Shown here piece after piece: positions 44,398 through 53,545 of a DNA stretch of 53,908 nt (its first letter is position 1; each line of letters starts with the position of its first letter). The DNA comes from an uncultured Neomegalonema sp. (GTDB lineage: Bacteria; Pseudomonadota; Alphaproteobacteria; Rhodobacterales; Rhodobacteraceae): NCBI GenBank assembly GCA_937948985.1, contig CALFAK010000091.1, positions 1 through 53,908 of the forward strand, read 5' to 3'. The position numbers and the translations under genes are program-made. The notes beneath the pieces are model-generated. The model saw only the letters and a program-made list of their open reading frames with translations. It was not told the DNA's origin and made no database searches.

Positions 44398-45669
44398 TTA
44401 CCCCAGCTTCATATTGTCGATGCCGACGATCCGGTCGTACAGCCAGTAAAGGAATAGCACTATGGCCAGCAGGATGCCGCCCAAGGCTGCTGCCAGCGAC
44501 CAGTTCAAGGACCGTTGCATGTGATAGGCGATGAAGTTCGAGATCAACTGCCCGTCCTGTCCACCCACCAGTGCGGGTGTGATGTAGTAACCGATGGCTA
44601 GGATGAATACGAGCAACCCGCCCGCGCCAATGCCCGGCACGGTCGCCGGGAAGTAAACCCGCCAAAACGCGGTCCAATTCGTCGCGCCAAGGCTTTTCGC
44701 CGCCCGCACATGGCTTGGTGGAATCGCCCGCATCACTGAATAGAGCGGCAAGATCATAAACGGCAACAGGATATGCGTCATCGCAATCACCGTTCCGGTC
44801 ATATTGTAAATCAGGCTGAATCGCGCATCGTCATTGGTGATACCTATGAAAACGAACAGGTCATTTAACACACCTTGCGCCTGCAACATCGCAATCCACG
44901 CCGTCGTACGCACCAGCAGCGATGTCCAAAACGGCAATAACACGAGGATCATCAGCAAGTTCGATGTTTTCGCGGGCAGATGCGCCATCAGATAGGCGAC
45001 AGGATAGCCGAGCAACAAGCAGCACAGCATCACCCCGCCCGCCACAACAATCGTCTTCACAAATAGCGAAACGTAGATTTGCCGCTCTTCTGACTGCGGG
45101 ACAAATTCGCCCTCCGCCGTGTATTTCATATCAACGGCAGCGGCGTAGAAGGCCGGGGTCATGCTGGTCGCTGCGATTTTAATCGCCTGCCACGTTTCCA
45201 GCTCGGTCCATTTCTTATTCACCTTTTCCAACGCGGGCAGGAAAGGCGCTTCCATTTTCGCCGCACGGCGGGCGGTTTTCGTGAACAGTGATCGCGTACC
45301 GGATTCCTCACGGTTCACACGCGTGGCCACTTTGCCGATTGTCTTTGCTTTGCGGGCATCAATCATGTCCGCAACAATCGCCGCCGCCATCTCCTCTGTG
45401 GGGGCGCTGGAGCCGTCCCAAGCGCGCATAATCGGCGCACTGCGGGGCATTGATTCTTCATAAGTCGCGTTCGAGACGCCCTGCCACAACAACCCCAGAA
45501 TAGGGATCACAAAGCTCGCCATAATAAACAGCAACAACGGCGCAACCAGTAAGAACGCCCGCCTGCGGCTGGTCTTCAAGGACTGACGCAGTTTAGTCTT
45601 TAGCGGTGTTCCGTCGGACGCGAGCAGTAACCCGGTCTTCTCGTCTCTAAAATGGGTCACATCGGTCAT
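44398..45669 (-). CDS. potB: Polyamine-type ABC transporter permease, PotB-like, with a long insert
   Basis: The 423-residue permease is longer than the usual 280-300: after the first helix (FLLVAPLLLFIMASFVIPILG) there is a soluble insert of roughly 120 residues (about 75-195) before the next five helices. The coupling loop is RAAKSLGATNWTAFWRVYFPATVPG. The insert lies on the side facing the periplasm by topology and may contact the binding protein. Such inserts are known in some alphaproteobacterial PotB-like permeases. It follows the binding-protein gene after 73 bp and precedes potC by three bases. Confidence 0.85.
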   Translation of the reverse strand: MTDVTHFRDEKTGLLLASDGTPLKTKLRQSLKTSRRRAFLLVAPLLLFIMASFVIPILGLLWQGVSNATYEESMPRSAPIMRAWDGSSAPTEEMAAAIVADMIDARKAKTIGKVATRVNREESGTRSLFTKTARRAAKMEAPFLPALEKVNKKWTELETWQAIKIAATSMTPAFYAAAVDMKYTAEGEFVPQSEERQIYVSLFVKTIVVAGGVMLCCLLLGYPVAYLMAHLPAKTSNLLMILVLLPFWTSLLVRTTAWIAMLQAQGVLNDLFVFIGITNDDARFSLIYNMTGTVIAMTHILLPFMILPLYSVMRAIPPSHVRAAKSLGATNWTAFWRVYFPATVPGIGAGGLLVFILAIGYYITPALVGGQDGQLISNFIAYHMQRSLNWSLAAALGGILLAIVLFLYWLYDRIVGIDNMKLG

Positions 45670-45742
45670 CGCTGCCGCCGATCTCGTAAATGAAAAAACG
45701 AATGAGTAGGGCCGCCCCGCAAAGGACGGCCCGGTCGTCAGA

Positions 45743-46948
45743 TCAGCTTGCGAGCCAAGCGTTGAAACGCTCGTTCAGCTCGTCGGCATTATCAGCCCAG
45801 AACTCAAAATCGTTCTGCAGCGCATTCGTGAAGTTCTGAGGCGCCGTTGGCATTTGTGGACCCATTTTTAGGTCAGGCTTGCCATCGTAGCTGCCCACGA
45901 GAGGCGCGGACGAGTTACGGGTCGGGCCATAAGAAATCCAAGAAGCCTGCTTTGCGAGTGCTTCCGTGCTGGTCGAGTAGGCGAGAAAGTCCATTGCGGC
46001 TTCTTTGTTTTTCGCGCCTTTCGGGATGATCCACAGATCGAGATCCCAAACCTGACCGTCCCAAACGATTTCAAATGGTTTGTCCTCAGCGGCAACCGCG
46101 TTGAAGATACGGCCATTATAAGCTGTCGTCATCGCAACTTCGCCATCAGCGAGAAGCTGTGGAGGCTGCGCACCGGCTTCCCACCAGACAACATCGTCTT
46201 TGATCGAATCAAGTTTCGCAAACGCACGATCTACGCCTTCGTCCGTACCGAGCACTTCATAAACCTGACCGGCATCAACGCCGTCAGCGATCAGAGCCAT
46301 TTCAAGGTTGGCTTTCGGGTTCTTACGCAGACCACGTTTGCCCGGGAATGCTGCGGTGTCAAAGAAGTCACCGATGGTTTTCGGGCCGTTTGGCATTTTC
46401 GATTTGTCATATGCGAAGATCGTCGACCAAACGATGGTCGGCACAGCGCAAGGTACATCCAGGGTTCCTGCGATGAAATCATCCATAGCAGGCGTGCCAT
46501 CGGGTGCCGGAGGAAGGATCGACATATCGATTTCTTCCGCAAGACCTTCATCACATGCACGCACAGCGTCGGACAGCTCAACATCAACGATGTCCCATGT
46601 CACGTTGCCGGCTTCAACCTGCGCTTTGATTTCGGCGAGGCCGCCATTGTAATCTTCAGAGATGATTTTCGCACCGGAGCCTGCGATGAAGGGCTTGTGG
46701 TAAGCCTCAACCTGGCTTTTCGTGTAAGCACCGCCCCAGGAAACAACCGTGACCTGCTTGCCGTCGAGGCTAGGGAAGTCATAGGCTTGCGTTGCGCCAG
46801 CGCCCATTGCGTCGAGTGCTTTGGTGATTGCGGCTTGCGCATCCATCAACGCTTTTTTCACGTCGGCGTTAGAGTGGCCGTCCGCATGGGCAAATCCGGC
46901 GCTGAGTGCAAGCGCGCTTGCCGCGTATACGACTGTAGAAAGTTTCAT
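45743..46948 (-). CDS. potD: Polyamine-type ABC transporter periplasmic binding protein, PotD-like
   Basis: The 401-residue protein has a signal peptide (MKLSTVVYAASALALSAGFAHA), an unusual short helical insert (DVKKALMDAQAAITKALDAMG) and then the PotD fold: VTVVSWGGAYTKSQVEAYHKPF, KAQVEAGNVTWDIVDVELSDA, IVWSTIFAYDK and VVWWEAGAQPPQLLADGEVAM. Acidic residues for cationic substrates are plausible but not individually assigned. The ATG at 46948 follows GGAGAAG; the upstream ATG at 46963 is rejected for spacing. Confidence 0.85.
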   Translation of the reverse strand: MKLSTVVYAASALALSAGFAHADGHSNADVKKALMDAQAAITKALDAMGAGATQAYDFPSLDGKQVTVVSWGGAYTKSQVEAYHKPFIAGSGAKIISEDYNGGLAEIKAQVEAGNVTWDIVDVELSDAVRACDEGLAEEIDMSILPPAPDGTPAMDDFIAGTLDVPCAVPTIVWSTIFAYDKSKMPNGPKTIGDFFDTAAFPGKRGLRKNPKANLEMALIADGVDAGQVYEVLGTDEGVDRAFAKLDSIKDDVVWWEAGAQPPQLLADGEVAMTTAYNGRIFNAVAAEDKPFEIVWDGQVWDLDLWIIPKGAKNKEAAMDFLAYSTSTEALAKQASWISYGPTRNSSAPLVGSYDGKPDLKMGPQMPTAPQNFTNALQNDFEFWADNADELNERFNAWLAS

Positions 46949-47176
46949 CGTTATCTTCTCCATTTTGCCGCCAGATTTACTGGCGTTTTAGGGCTTTGCT
47001 GAGAGCCAGCCCCGATTTATTGGACCCGTCCGTTCAAGCTGACCGGACAGACCTGATATGGGCGAACCCACATTTCCGCAGTGCAAGCCAGCACGTTATG
47101 CCAAAATCGTCAAGCGGTTCAGTTCGGCAAAGCGTGTGGTATAACAACTCGTTATCACTCAAAAACTTCGTGAAAC

Positions 47177-48271
47177 CTAGATCACGTCAAGCGCGCGGCA
47201 GTCATCAGTCTGCCAGCCGACGTTATACATTTGCCCAACCTGAAGCATGGTATGTTCGGGCGAATTGGGCACTTTTACGATAAAGTCATCATGATCGCAA
47301 ACCTGCATCCGGCACCGAATATGATCGCCCAGATAAATCAGCTCCAACACTTGCCCGTCCATCTGGTTCGGGATTCCCGCGCTGTTAATCTGGATGCGTT
47401 CAGGGCGGATCGAAAGCTGGGTTTTGTGGCCGACGCCTTCGCAATTAACGGCCAGCGCATTCACAACAGGCCCGTTTTCAAGCTGCACACGGGCAACGCC
47501 GTCGGCAATCTCAATCACATCGCCTGTCAATCGGTTATTCTCACCGATAAACTGTGCCACAAACGCGTTATCCGGCTGCTCATAAAGCACGGAAGGCGGC
47601 GCGAGTTGTTGGATAATACCGTCATCAAACACGGCCACCCGGTCAGACATCGTCAACGCCTCGGACTGATCATGCGTCACATAAACGACCGTCACGCCCA
47701 GTTGCTCGTGCAAGTGCTTGATCTCATACTGCATATGCTCACGCAGCTGCTTGTCCAGCGCGCCCAGCGGTTCGTCCATCAGAACAAGTTCCGGCTCGAA
47801 TACCAGTGCACGGGCCAGCGCCACACGCTGCTGCTGCCCACCCGACAGTTGCGCAGGCTTTCGCGCGCCAAAATCGCCCATTTGTACCATTTCGAGTGCA
47901 CGTTGGACCTTTAGCTTCACATCCGCACGCCTGATCTTGCGCACTTGCAAGGGAAACGCGAGGTTTTCGGCCACTGTCATGTGCGGAAAAAGCGCATAGT
48001 TCTGGAAAACCATGCCGATGTTTCGCTTATGCGGCGAGACATTATTGACTGGCTGCCCCTTGAGATAAATCTCACCATGCGTGGCGGCCTCAAATCCCGC
48101 CAACATCATCAGGCAAGTAGTCTTACCCGACCCCGATGGCCCAAGCATCGTAACAAACTCGCCCTGCGCGATTTCGAGGTTCAGATTCTTAACGACGAGC
48201 GTTTCGCCATCATAACTTTTCTGAACACCATCAAAATGGACGAATGGGCGTTCCCCCGCCGTGTCGGTCAT
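47177..48271 (-). CDS. potA: Polyamine-type ABC transporter ATP-binding protein, PotA-like
   Basis: The 364-residue ATPase has Walker A GPSGSGKTT (about 45-53), signature LSGGQQQRVALARA (about 143-156), Walker B LVLMDEPLGALD (about 163-174), the switch His in VVYVTHDQSEA, and a C-terminal TOBE domain (FIGENNRLTGDVIEIA). It heads the leftward operon and is followed by potD after about 228 bp with no other gene, where a separate promoter or processing site could lie. Confidence 0.88.
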   Translation of the reverse strand: MTDTAGERPFVHFDGVQKSYDGETLVVKNLNLEIAQGEFVTMLGPSGSGKTTCLMMLAGFEAATHGEIYLKGQPVNNVSPHKRNIGMVFQNYALFPHMTVAENLAFPLQVRKIRRADVKLKVQRALEMVQMGDFGARKPAQLSGGQQQRVALARALVFEPELVLMDEPLGALDKQLREHMQYEIKHLHEQLGVTVVYVTHDQSEALTMSDRVAVFDDGIIQQLAPPSVLYEQPDNAFVAQFIGENNRLTGDVIEIADGVARVQLENGPVVNALAVNCEGVGHKTQLSIRPERIQINSAGIPNQMDGQVLELIYLGDHIRCRMQVCDHDDFIVKVPNSPEHTMLQVGQMYNVGWQTDDCRALDVI

Positions 48272-48555
48272 GCGGCCTCGCTTTGGTTTTCGATAAAGCG
48301 CGCTGACACAAACATGGGGGGCACGGATTCACAAGGGGCGCGTGCGGTTTTTAAGGAAAAAACAACGCATTGCTGTACTCTCCGGTAAAGTCACCGCAGC
48401 GAAATCGTATGTTACGCGTGTAAAAACGACTATTTCGTACCTTTTATGAAGAATGAAGTGGTCCTCTCTTTGCAGTGCAAAACTTGACAGCGGCGCTGCG
48501 CTTGCGCATTAGCCTCCCTGTTCTTAATTGTTTTTTGTGTGATGGAGTTGACCCC

Positions 48556-49335
48556 ATGCCTGAAGCTGGCTTGGCGGATGCGTTTATTGCCCTCGCGAGA
48601 GAGGCCGGAGACGCAATCATGGCCGTTTATGAGACCGATTTCGACGCACGCTCGAAAGCTGACGATTCGCCTGTTACCGAGGCGGATCTTGCTGCTGATC
48701 GTGTGATCGTAGCGGGACTTGAACGCGCTTTCCCGCATATCCCGATTGTTACCGAGGAGCGCGCCGACAGTCACGATGTCGCCGCCGCCGGAGACCGCTT
48801 CTTTCTGGTCGACCCGCTCGATGGCACCAAGGAATTCGTCAAGCGCGGTGGCGACTTCACCGTCAATATCGCCTTGATCGAAAACGGAATTCCCACGCAC
48901 GGCGTCGTCTTTGCACCGGCGCTTGACCGTCTGTTCTGGACCGACGATCACGGCACGGCCCATCAGCGCGACGGCGACAATGCCGCGCGTGTGTTGAAAG
49001 TCGCAAAACCCGACAATGCGGCCCTCAACATCGTCGCCTCGAAATCGCACCGCGATGCCGCGACTGATGAATATATCAACCGCTATCAAGTCGCGGATTT
49101 CAAATCGGCGGGTTCCTCCCTCAAATTTTGCCTTGTCGCTGCGGGAGAAGCCGATCTTTACCCCCGTCTTGGCCGTACGATGGAATGGGATACCGCCGCA
49201 GGACACGCCGTCCTTCGCGCGGCGGGCGGCTTCGTTGACGCCTTCGGGGGTGGCCCGCTCACCTATGGAAAATCCGGTTTTGAGAACCCGTTCTTTATCG
49301 CTTATGCCGCAGACGTAGCCTTGCAAGCGGGCTGA
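48556..49335 (+). CDS. cysQ: 3'(2'),5'-bisphosphate nucleotidase CysQ
   Basis: The 259-residue protein belongs to the inositol-monophosphatase fold with the metal-binding motifs [19 protein letters not shown]-type [20 protein letters not shown] and [14 protein letters not shown]. It removes the 3'-phosphate of PAP, a by-product of sulfate assimilation, relieving inhibition. The ATG at 48556 follows GGAG; the frame is open further upstream but without family similarity. It starts the cysQ-cysD-cysNC operon. Confidence 0.93.
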   Translation: MPEAGLADAFIALAREAGDAIMAVYETDFDARSKADDSPVTEADLAADRVIVAGLERAFPHIPIVTEERADSHDVAAAGDRFFLVDPLDGTKEFVKRGGDFTVNIALIENGIPTHGVVFAPALDRLFWTDDHGTAHQRDGDNAARVLKVAKPDNAALNIVASKSHRDAATDEYINRYQVADFKSAGSSLKFCLVAAGEADLYPRLGRTMEWDTAAGHAVLRAAGGFVDAFGGGPLTYGKSGFENPFFIAYAADVALQAG

Positions 49336-49385
49336 TACGACCCATCTCTGAACCCAGTTGTTCACGATTAACCGAAAGCGCATTC

Positions 49386-50291
49386 ATGACTGATCTGACC
49401 CATCTTCAGCGCCTTGAAGCCGAAAGCATCCATATTTTCCGCGAGGTTGTCGCGGAAACCGAAAATCCGGTGATGCTCTACTCCGTCGGCAAGGACAGCG
49501 CGGTGCTGTTGCACTTGGCGCGCAAGGCTTTCTACCCGTCGCCCCCGCCCTTCCCGCTGATGCACGTTGATACCACGTGGAAATTCAAGGACATGTACGC
49601 TTTCCGTGAGCGCATGGCTAAAGAGAGTGGGATGGACCTGATCGTCCACACCAATCAGGAAGGCGTTGAACAAGGCATCGGACCCTTTACGCACGGTTCC
49701 GGCGTGCATACAGATATTATGAAGACCGTCGCCCTCAAGCAGGCGCTCGATAAATACAAGTTCGACGCGGCTTTCGGCGGTGCACGGCGCGACGAGGAAA
49801 AATCCCGCGCCAAAGAACGTATCTTCAGCTTCCGTACCGCCCAACACCGCTGGGATCCGAAAAACCAGCGCCCTGAGCTGTGGAAACTCTACAACGCCCG
49901 CAAAGCGCCCGGCGAGAGCATCCGCGTCTTCCCGATGTCCAACTGGACCGAGCTGGACATCTGGCAATACATCTACCTCGAAGACATCCCCATCGTGCCG
50001 CTTTATTACTCCGCGAAACGCCCGGTTATTGAGCGTGACGGCATGGTGATGATGATCGACGATCCCGATCGCATGGTCCTGCACGAGGGCGAAGAGGTTG
50101 TGGAAAAAATGGTCCGCTTCCGCACCCTAGGCTGCTGGCCGCTTACGGGCGCGGTGGAGAGCGAGGCGGCGACATTGCCGGAAATCATTCAGGAAATGCT
50201 CCTCACCACCACATCCGAGCGTCAGGGCCGCGTCATCGACCACGACGCTGCGGCTTCGATGGAGAAGAAGAAGCAGGAAGGGTATTTCTAA
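49386..50291 (+). CDS. cysD: Sulfate adenylyltransferase subunit 2
   Basis: The 301-residue enzyme is the adenylyl-transferring subunit of ATP sulfurylase. It has [21 protein letters not shown] (PP-loop), [33 protein letters not shown] and [15 protein letters not shown]. It works with CysN, encoded one base after it. The start ATG follows a 50-bp gap after cysQ. The C-terminal ends in KKKQEGYF, typical of CysD. Confidence 0.96.
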   Translation: MTDLTHLQRLEAESIHIFREVVAETENPVMLYSVGKDSAVLLHLARKAFYPSPPPFPLMHVDTTWKFKDMYAFRERMAKESGMDLIVHTNQEGVEQGIGPFTHGSGVHTDIMKTVALKQALDKYKFDAAFGGARRDEEKSRAKERIFSFRTAQHRWDPKNQRPELWKLYNARKAPGESIRVFPMSNWTELDIWQYIYLEDIPIVPLYYSAKRPVIERDGMVMMIDDPDRMVLHEGEEVVEKMVRFRTLGCWPLTGAVESEAATLPEIIQEMLLTTTSERQGRVIDHDAAASMEKKKQEGYF

Positions 50292-50292
50292 G

Positions 50293-52194
50293 ATGGCCCA
50301 CCAAAGTGATATGATCGCCGATGACATTCTCGGCTACCTGAAATCCCACGAGACGAAGTCGCTGCTGCGCTTCATCACGTGCGGTTCCGTTGATGACGGC
50401 AAATCCACCCTCATCGGGCGGTTGCTGTACGAATCGAAGATGATCTTCGAGGATCAACTCGCCGCGCTTGAAGCTGATTCCAAGCGTCTCGGCACGCAAG
50501 GTCAGGACATTGACTTCGCCCTTCTGGTTGACGGCCTCGCCGCCGAGCGCGAGCAGGGCATCACCATTGATGTTGCCTACCGCTTCTTCTCAACCGACAA
50601 GCGCAAGTTCATCGTCGCCGATACGCCCGGCCACGAGCAATACACCCGAAACATGGCGACGGGCGCATCCACGGCGGATGTCGCGATTCTGATGATCGAC
50701 GCGCGCAAAGGCATCCTGACCCAAACGCGCCGCCACTCGTTCATCGTCTCGCTGCTTGGCATCAAACACGTCGTGCTGGCGGTTAACAAGCTGGACATGG
50801 TCGATTACGACCGCGCCGTTTACGATCAGATTGTCGAAGATTACCGTGAGTTTTCCGCGCCCCTCAATCTCGAAAGCATCACACCGATCCCGATGTCCGC
50901 GCTCAAAGGCGATAATATCGTCGATAAAAGCGGTAAAACACCGTGGTACAACGGTCCGACTCTCATGGCTTACCTTGAGACCGTCGATGTCGTTGACACC
51001 TTGGAAAGCGCGGCTTTCAGAATGCCTGTTCAGTGGGTCAACCGCCCCGATCTCGACTTTCGCGGCTTCTCCGGCATGATTGCAGCCGGCTCAATCAAGC
51101 CCGGCGACAAGGTCAAGGCACTGCCATCGACCAAGGAAAGCACCGTCAAATCCATCGTCACCATGACGGGCGATTTGCCGAATGCTGTTGCAGGTCAATC
51201 GGTTACGATCACGCTGACCGACGAAATCGACATTTCGCGCGGCGATGTGCTGTGCGAAGCGGACAGTCCCGCCCCCGTCGCTGACCAGTTTCAGGCGACG
51301 ATTCTGTGGATGAACGAAGCGGAAATGCTGCCGGGCCGCACGTATCTTATGAAAACGGGTGCGACCACGGCACAGGCCACGGTTGCCGCCCCCAAACACG
51401 CGATTGACGTGAACACGATGGAGCATCTCGCCTCCAAAACGCTGTCGCTCAACGAAATCGGCGTCTGTAACCTCAATCTCGACCGCAACATCGCCTTCGA
51501 TCCATATGCGGAAAACCGCGATATGGGCGGTTTCATCCTGATCGACCGGATCAGCAACGAGACCGTCGGCGTCGGCATGATCGATTTTGCCCTGCGTCGT
51601 GCCTCGAATATTCACATGCAAGCCCTCGAAATCGACAAGGGTGCGCGCGCGGAACTCAAGGGCCAAAAACCCGTAATGCTCTGGTTTACCGGGCTTTCCG
51701 GCTCCGGCAAGTCCACCATCGCCAACGCGTTGGAGCAAAAACTCCACGCGCTCGGCCGCCATACCTACATCCTCGATGGCGACAATGTCCGCCACGGCCT
51801 CAACAAAGATCTCGGCTTCACCGATGCTGACCGTGTGGAAAACATCCGCCGCGTCTCCGAGGTTGGCAAGTTGATGGTCGATGCGGGCATGATCACGCTG
51901 GTCAGCTTCATCTCGCCATTCCGCTCCGAACGCCGCATGGCGCGGCAAATGCTGGAAGAAGGTGAGTTTGTCGAGGTCCATGTCGATACCCCGCTTGAAG
52001 TGGCTGAAGAGCGTGATGTGAAGGGTCTCTACAAGAAAGCCCGCAAGGGTGAGATCAAGAACTTCACCGGCATCGACAGCCCTTACGAGCCGCCGAAAAC
52101 CCCTGAAATCCGCATCGCCACGACCGATATGTCACCGGATGAAGCGGCAGATCAGCTCCTCGCATTCCTGCGCGAGAAGGGCTATTTGGCATAA
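50293..52194 (+). CDS. cysNC: Bifunctional sulfate adenylyltransferase GTPase / adenylylsulfate kinase
   Basis: The 633-residue fusion joins CysN (GTPase subunit of ATP sulfurylase) with CysC (APS kinase). The GTPase half has G1 [17 protein letters not shown] (about 31-47), [25 protein letters not shown] and NKLDMVD. The APS kinase half begins about 445 with Walker [19 protein letters not shown] and then [15 protein letters not shown] and [12 protein letters not shown]. Together with CysD it turns sulfate into PAPS. Such fusions are common in alphaproteobacteria. A terminator follows at 52220. Confidence 0.96.
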   Translation: MAHQSDMIADDILGYLKSHETKSLLRFITCGSVDDGKSTLIGRLLYESKMIFEDQLAALEADSKRLGTQGQDIDFALLVDGLAAEREQGITIDVAYRFFSTDKRKFIVADTPGHEQYTRNMATGASTADVAILMIDARKGILTQTRRHSFIVSLLGIKHVVLAVNKLDMVDYDRAVYDQIVEDYREFSAPLNLESITPIPMSALKGDNIVDKSGKTPWYNGPTLMAYLETVDVVDTLESAAFRMPVQWVNRPDLDFRGFSGMIAAGSIKPGDKVKALPSTKESTVKSIVTMTGDLPNAVAGQSVTITLTDEIDISRGDVLCEADSPAPVADQFQATILWMNEAEMLPGRTYLMKTGATTAQATVAAPKHAIDVNTMEHLASKTLSLNEIGVCNLNLDRNIAFDPYAENRDMGGFILIDRISNETVGVGMIDFALRRASNIHMQALEIDKGARAELKGQKPVMLWFTGLSGSGKSTIANALEQKLHALGRHTYILDGDNVRHGLNKDLGFTDADRVENIRRVSEVGKLMVDAGMITLVSFISPFRSERRMARQMLEEGEFVEVHVDTPLEVAEERDVKGLYKKARKGEIKNFTGIDSPYEPPKTPEIRIATTDMSPDEAADQLLAFLREKGYLA

Positions 52195-52219
52195 GCTGAA
52201 CAGCAGACACAGTTCACCG

Positions 52220-52250
52220 TGGCCCCGCTGTCAAAGGCGGGGCCATTTTC
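52220..52250 (+). terminator. Rho-independent terminator after cysNC
   Basis: TGGCCCCGC and GCGGGGCCA are nine-base arms around eight bases, followed by TTTTCG. It closes the cysQ-cysD-cysNC operon. Confidence 0.85.
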
Positions 52251-52446
52251 GTTTCCAATCTGTGATTCCCCCGTCACGGCTCCGGCGGATGCGCCGCCGT
52301 TTCCAGCAGATACAGCGCCAGCTCATGACAATCGCTGAGGATAACGGCATTAGGTAGCAAACGCACCAACAACGATATACATCCAAACCGCTGAATCCGC
52401 TAGTGTTAGGGGATGGAAACACCGAAATTAACAGAACACGGAACGC
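52251..52446. other. Short region between cysNC and the IS630 element, possible gene remnant
   Basis: No complete gene is seen. Leftward, a frame ending at 52274 reads ...NAVILSDCHELALYLLETAAHPPEP, protein-like in composition but without a usable start, so it may be the tail of a decayed gene cut by insertions. Other short frames are not convincing. A frame starting METPKLTEHG at about 52413 runs into the IS630 end. Confidence 0.25.
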
Positions 52447-52461
52447 TAGAGCGTTTTGCTT

Positions 52462-53112
52462 TTACATTGAGGCATACCCAGCTGCGGCGAGGTAATTCCA
52501 GCATTCGTCTGGCGTGAAGAGGTCGCAGATTTCACCGATGGCGGCGATGAGCTGGTCGAAGTTTCTGGCCCCTATGCGCCGCAGATGAGCCTTGAGTTTC
52601 GAAAATGCCATCTCGATCATTGCCCGGCAGGCGTTTGCGCAGCATAACGCTGAGAGGGAGGATTCAGGTCCGGCGAATACGGCGGCAAGAACAGGAACCA
52701 GCAGTTCTTCTCTTTTAAAGCCTGCGCTGCAGCGGCATTCTTGTGGACCGCGAGGTTGTCGCAGATAACGACGGTGCGCGGCTCCAGTTCGGGTGCGAGT
52801 TGGGTGCGTATGTAGACGGCGAAGGCTTCGCCGTTCATCGGGCGGTTCAAAACCCAAGGCGCAATCAAACCGTCCACCTTAAGCCCGGCGATGAAGGTTT
52901 GTGTCCCCCAGGCGCCGAGCGGTGCCGCACCGGGCAATCGTTCGCCCTTGAGTGCGCGCCCTCGTAAGCGAGTAAGGTTGGTTTTTACGGAGGTCTCATC
53001 AATAAACACGAGCCGCTCCGGAGCCTCGCGCATCGCAGGAAGGCGGAGCTTCACCCATTCGTCACGGGCATGGCGGACGCGGGCCTTACGTCGTTCATCC
53101 GCGACCAGCGTC
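52462..53112 (-). pseudogene. IS630 transposase, second frame (DDE core), interrupted by a 41-bp insert
   Basis: In the frame after the slip site, the core has FIDETSVKTN (first catalytic Asp), VICDNLAVHKN (second Asp) and PPYSPDLNP, then stops early. The normal next residues IEMAFSKLKAHLRRIGA, with the catalytic Glu, appear intact 41 bp further on in another frame, followed by the usual ending CDLFTPDECWNYLAAAGYASM at 52462. The extra 41 bp at 52619-52659 thus separates the Glu from its two Asp partners and shifts the frame. As written, the transposase is inactive unless the insert is bypassed or removed. Confidence 0.82.
52619..52659 (-). repeat. Copy 1 of a roughly 40-bp hairpin-bearing intervening element (inside IS630 transposase)
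   Basis: Between AATCC and GATCGAG of the coding strand stands TCCCTCTCAG, then a hairpin, then CCTGCCGGGCAAT. The hairpin pairs GCGTT with AACGC and TGC with GCA around the triloop TGC, with one bulged A. Removing these 41 bases restores the usual codons AAT CCG ATC GAG (N P I E). The same two ends occur in the insert at 53811. Confidence 0.72.
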
Positions 53113-53461
53113 TTTTTTTATACGTGAAGCCGAGGCGCTTGAGCATTCGGAAAATTGCGGGAACGCCAACTGTCACGCCTTCAGCCTCGATCAGGGCCCC
53201 GCGCAGTTCTGCCAGCGTGATGTCCGGGTCCTGCTCCACGAGTTCGATCAAGAAATCCTTGTGCGGGGCGAGCTTACCATTGCCCTCAGGGCGACCACAC
53301 TTTTCGGGCTCAAGGCTCGTACCCTCCCGTATCTTCGCAGCCAGACGCACGCCCGATGCGGGCGAAATCAGCAAACGACGTGCAGCTGAACGGGCGCTTG
53401 ATCCTGCTGCGATCAGTTCCGAAAAACGACGCCGAAGGTCCGGTGATAAAGGTGACGGCAT
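53051..53461 (-). CDS. IS630 transposase, first frame (orfA, helix-turn-helix part)
   Basis: The 136-residue first frame starts at the ATG at 53461 (GGGAGG eight bases upstream). It has a winged-helix-like DNA-binding part with [20 protein letters not shown] and the second helix-turn-helix ([32 protein letters not shown]). At TATAAAAAAAGACG (A7 at 53113-53119) a -1 shift joins it to the frame that encodes KTLVADERR... and then the DDE core. A programmed frameshift at an A run is known in some IS630 elements and would give a normal-length transposase. The ATG inside orfB near 53054 is not necessarily a real start. Confidence 0.75.
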   Translation of the reverse strand: MPSPLSPDLRRRFSELIAAGSSARSAARRLLISPASGVRLAAKIREGTSLEPEKCGRPEGNGKLAPHKDFLIELVEQDPDITLAELRGALIEAEGVTVGVPAIFRMLKRLGFTYKKRRWSRMNDVRPASAMPVTNG

Positions 53462-53545
53462 GGCGTGATCCTCCCAAAAAAGGTGAATCACAAATTGCCT
53501 AAAAGGGGAATCCCTTACGATTCAGAGTTCAGGCGAAACGCTCTA

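Larger units (their letters stand above)
52449..53543 (-). mobile_element. IS630-family insertion sequence (about 1,095 bp)
   Basis: The element is bounded by TA dinucleotides at 52447-52448 and 53544-53545, as expected for the TA target duplication of IS630. The tips are inverted repeats: GAGCGTTTTGC at the left and, on the opposite strand, GAGCGTTTCGC at the right (10 of 11 match). It holds a frameshifted two-frame transposase gene read leftward. Size is typical for the family. It lies directly left of an IS3-family fragment; the left flank does not continue that IS3 gene, so a deletion or rearrangement has also occurred. Confidence 0.88.
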
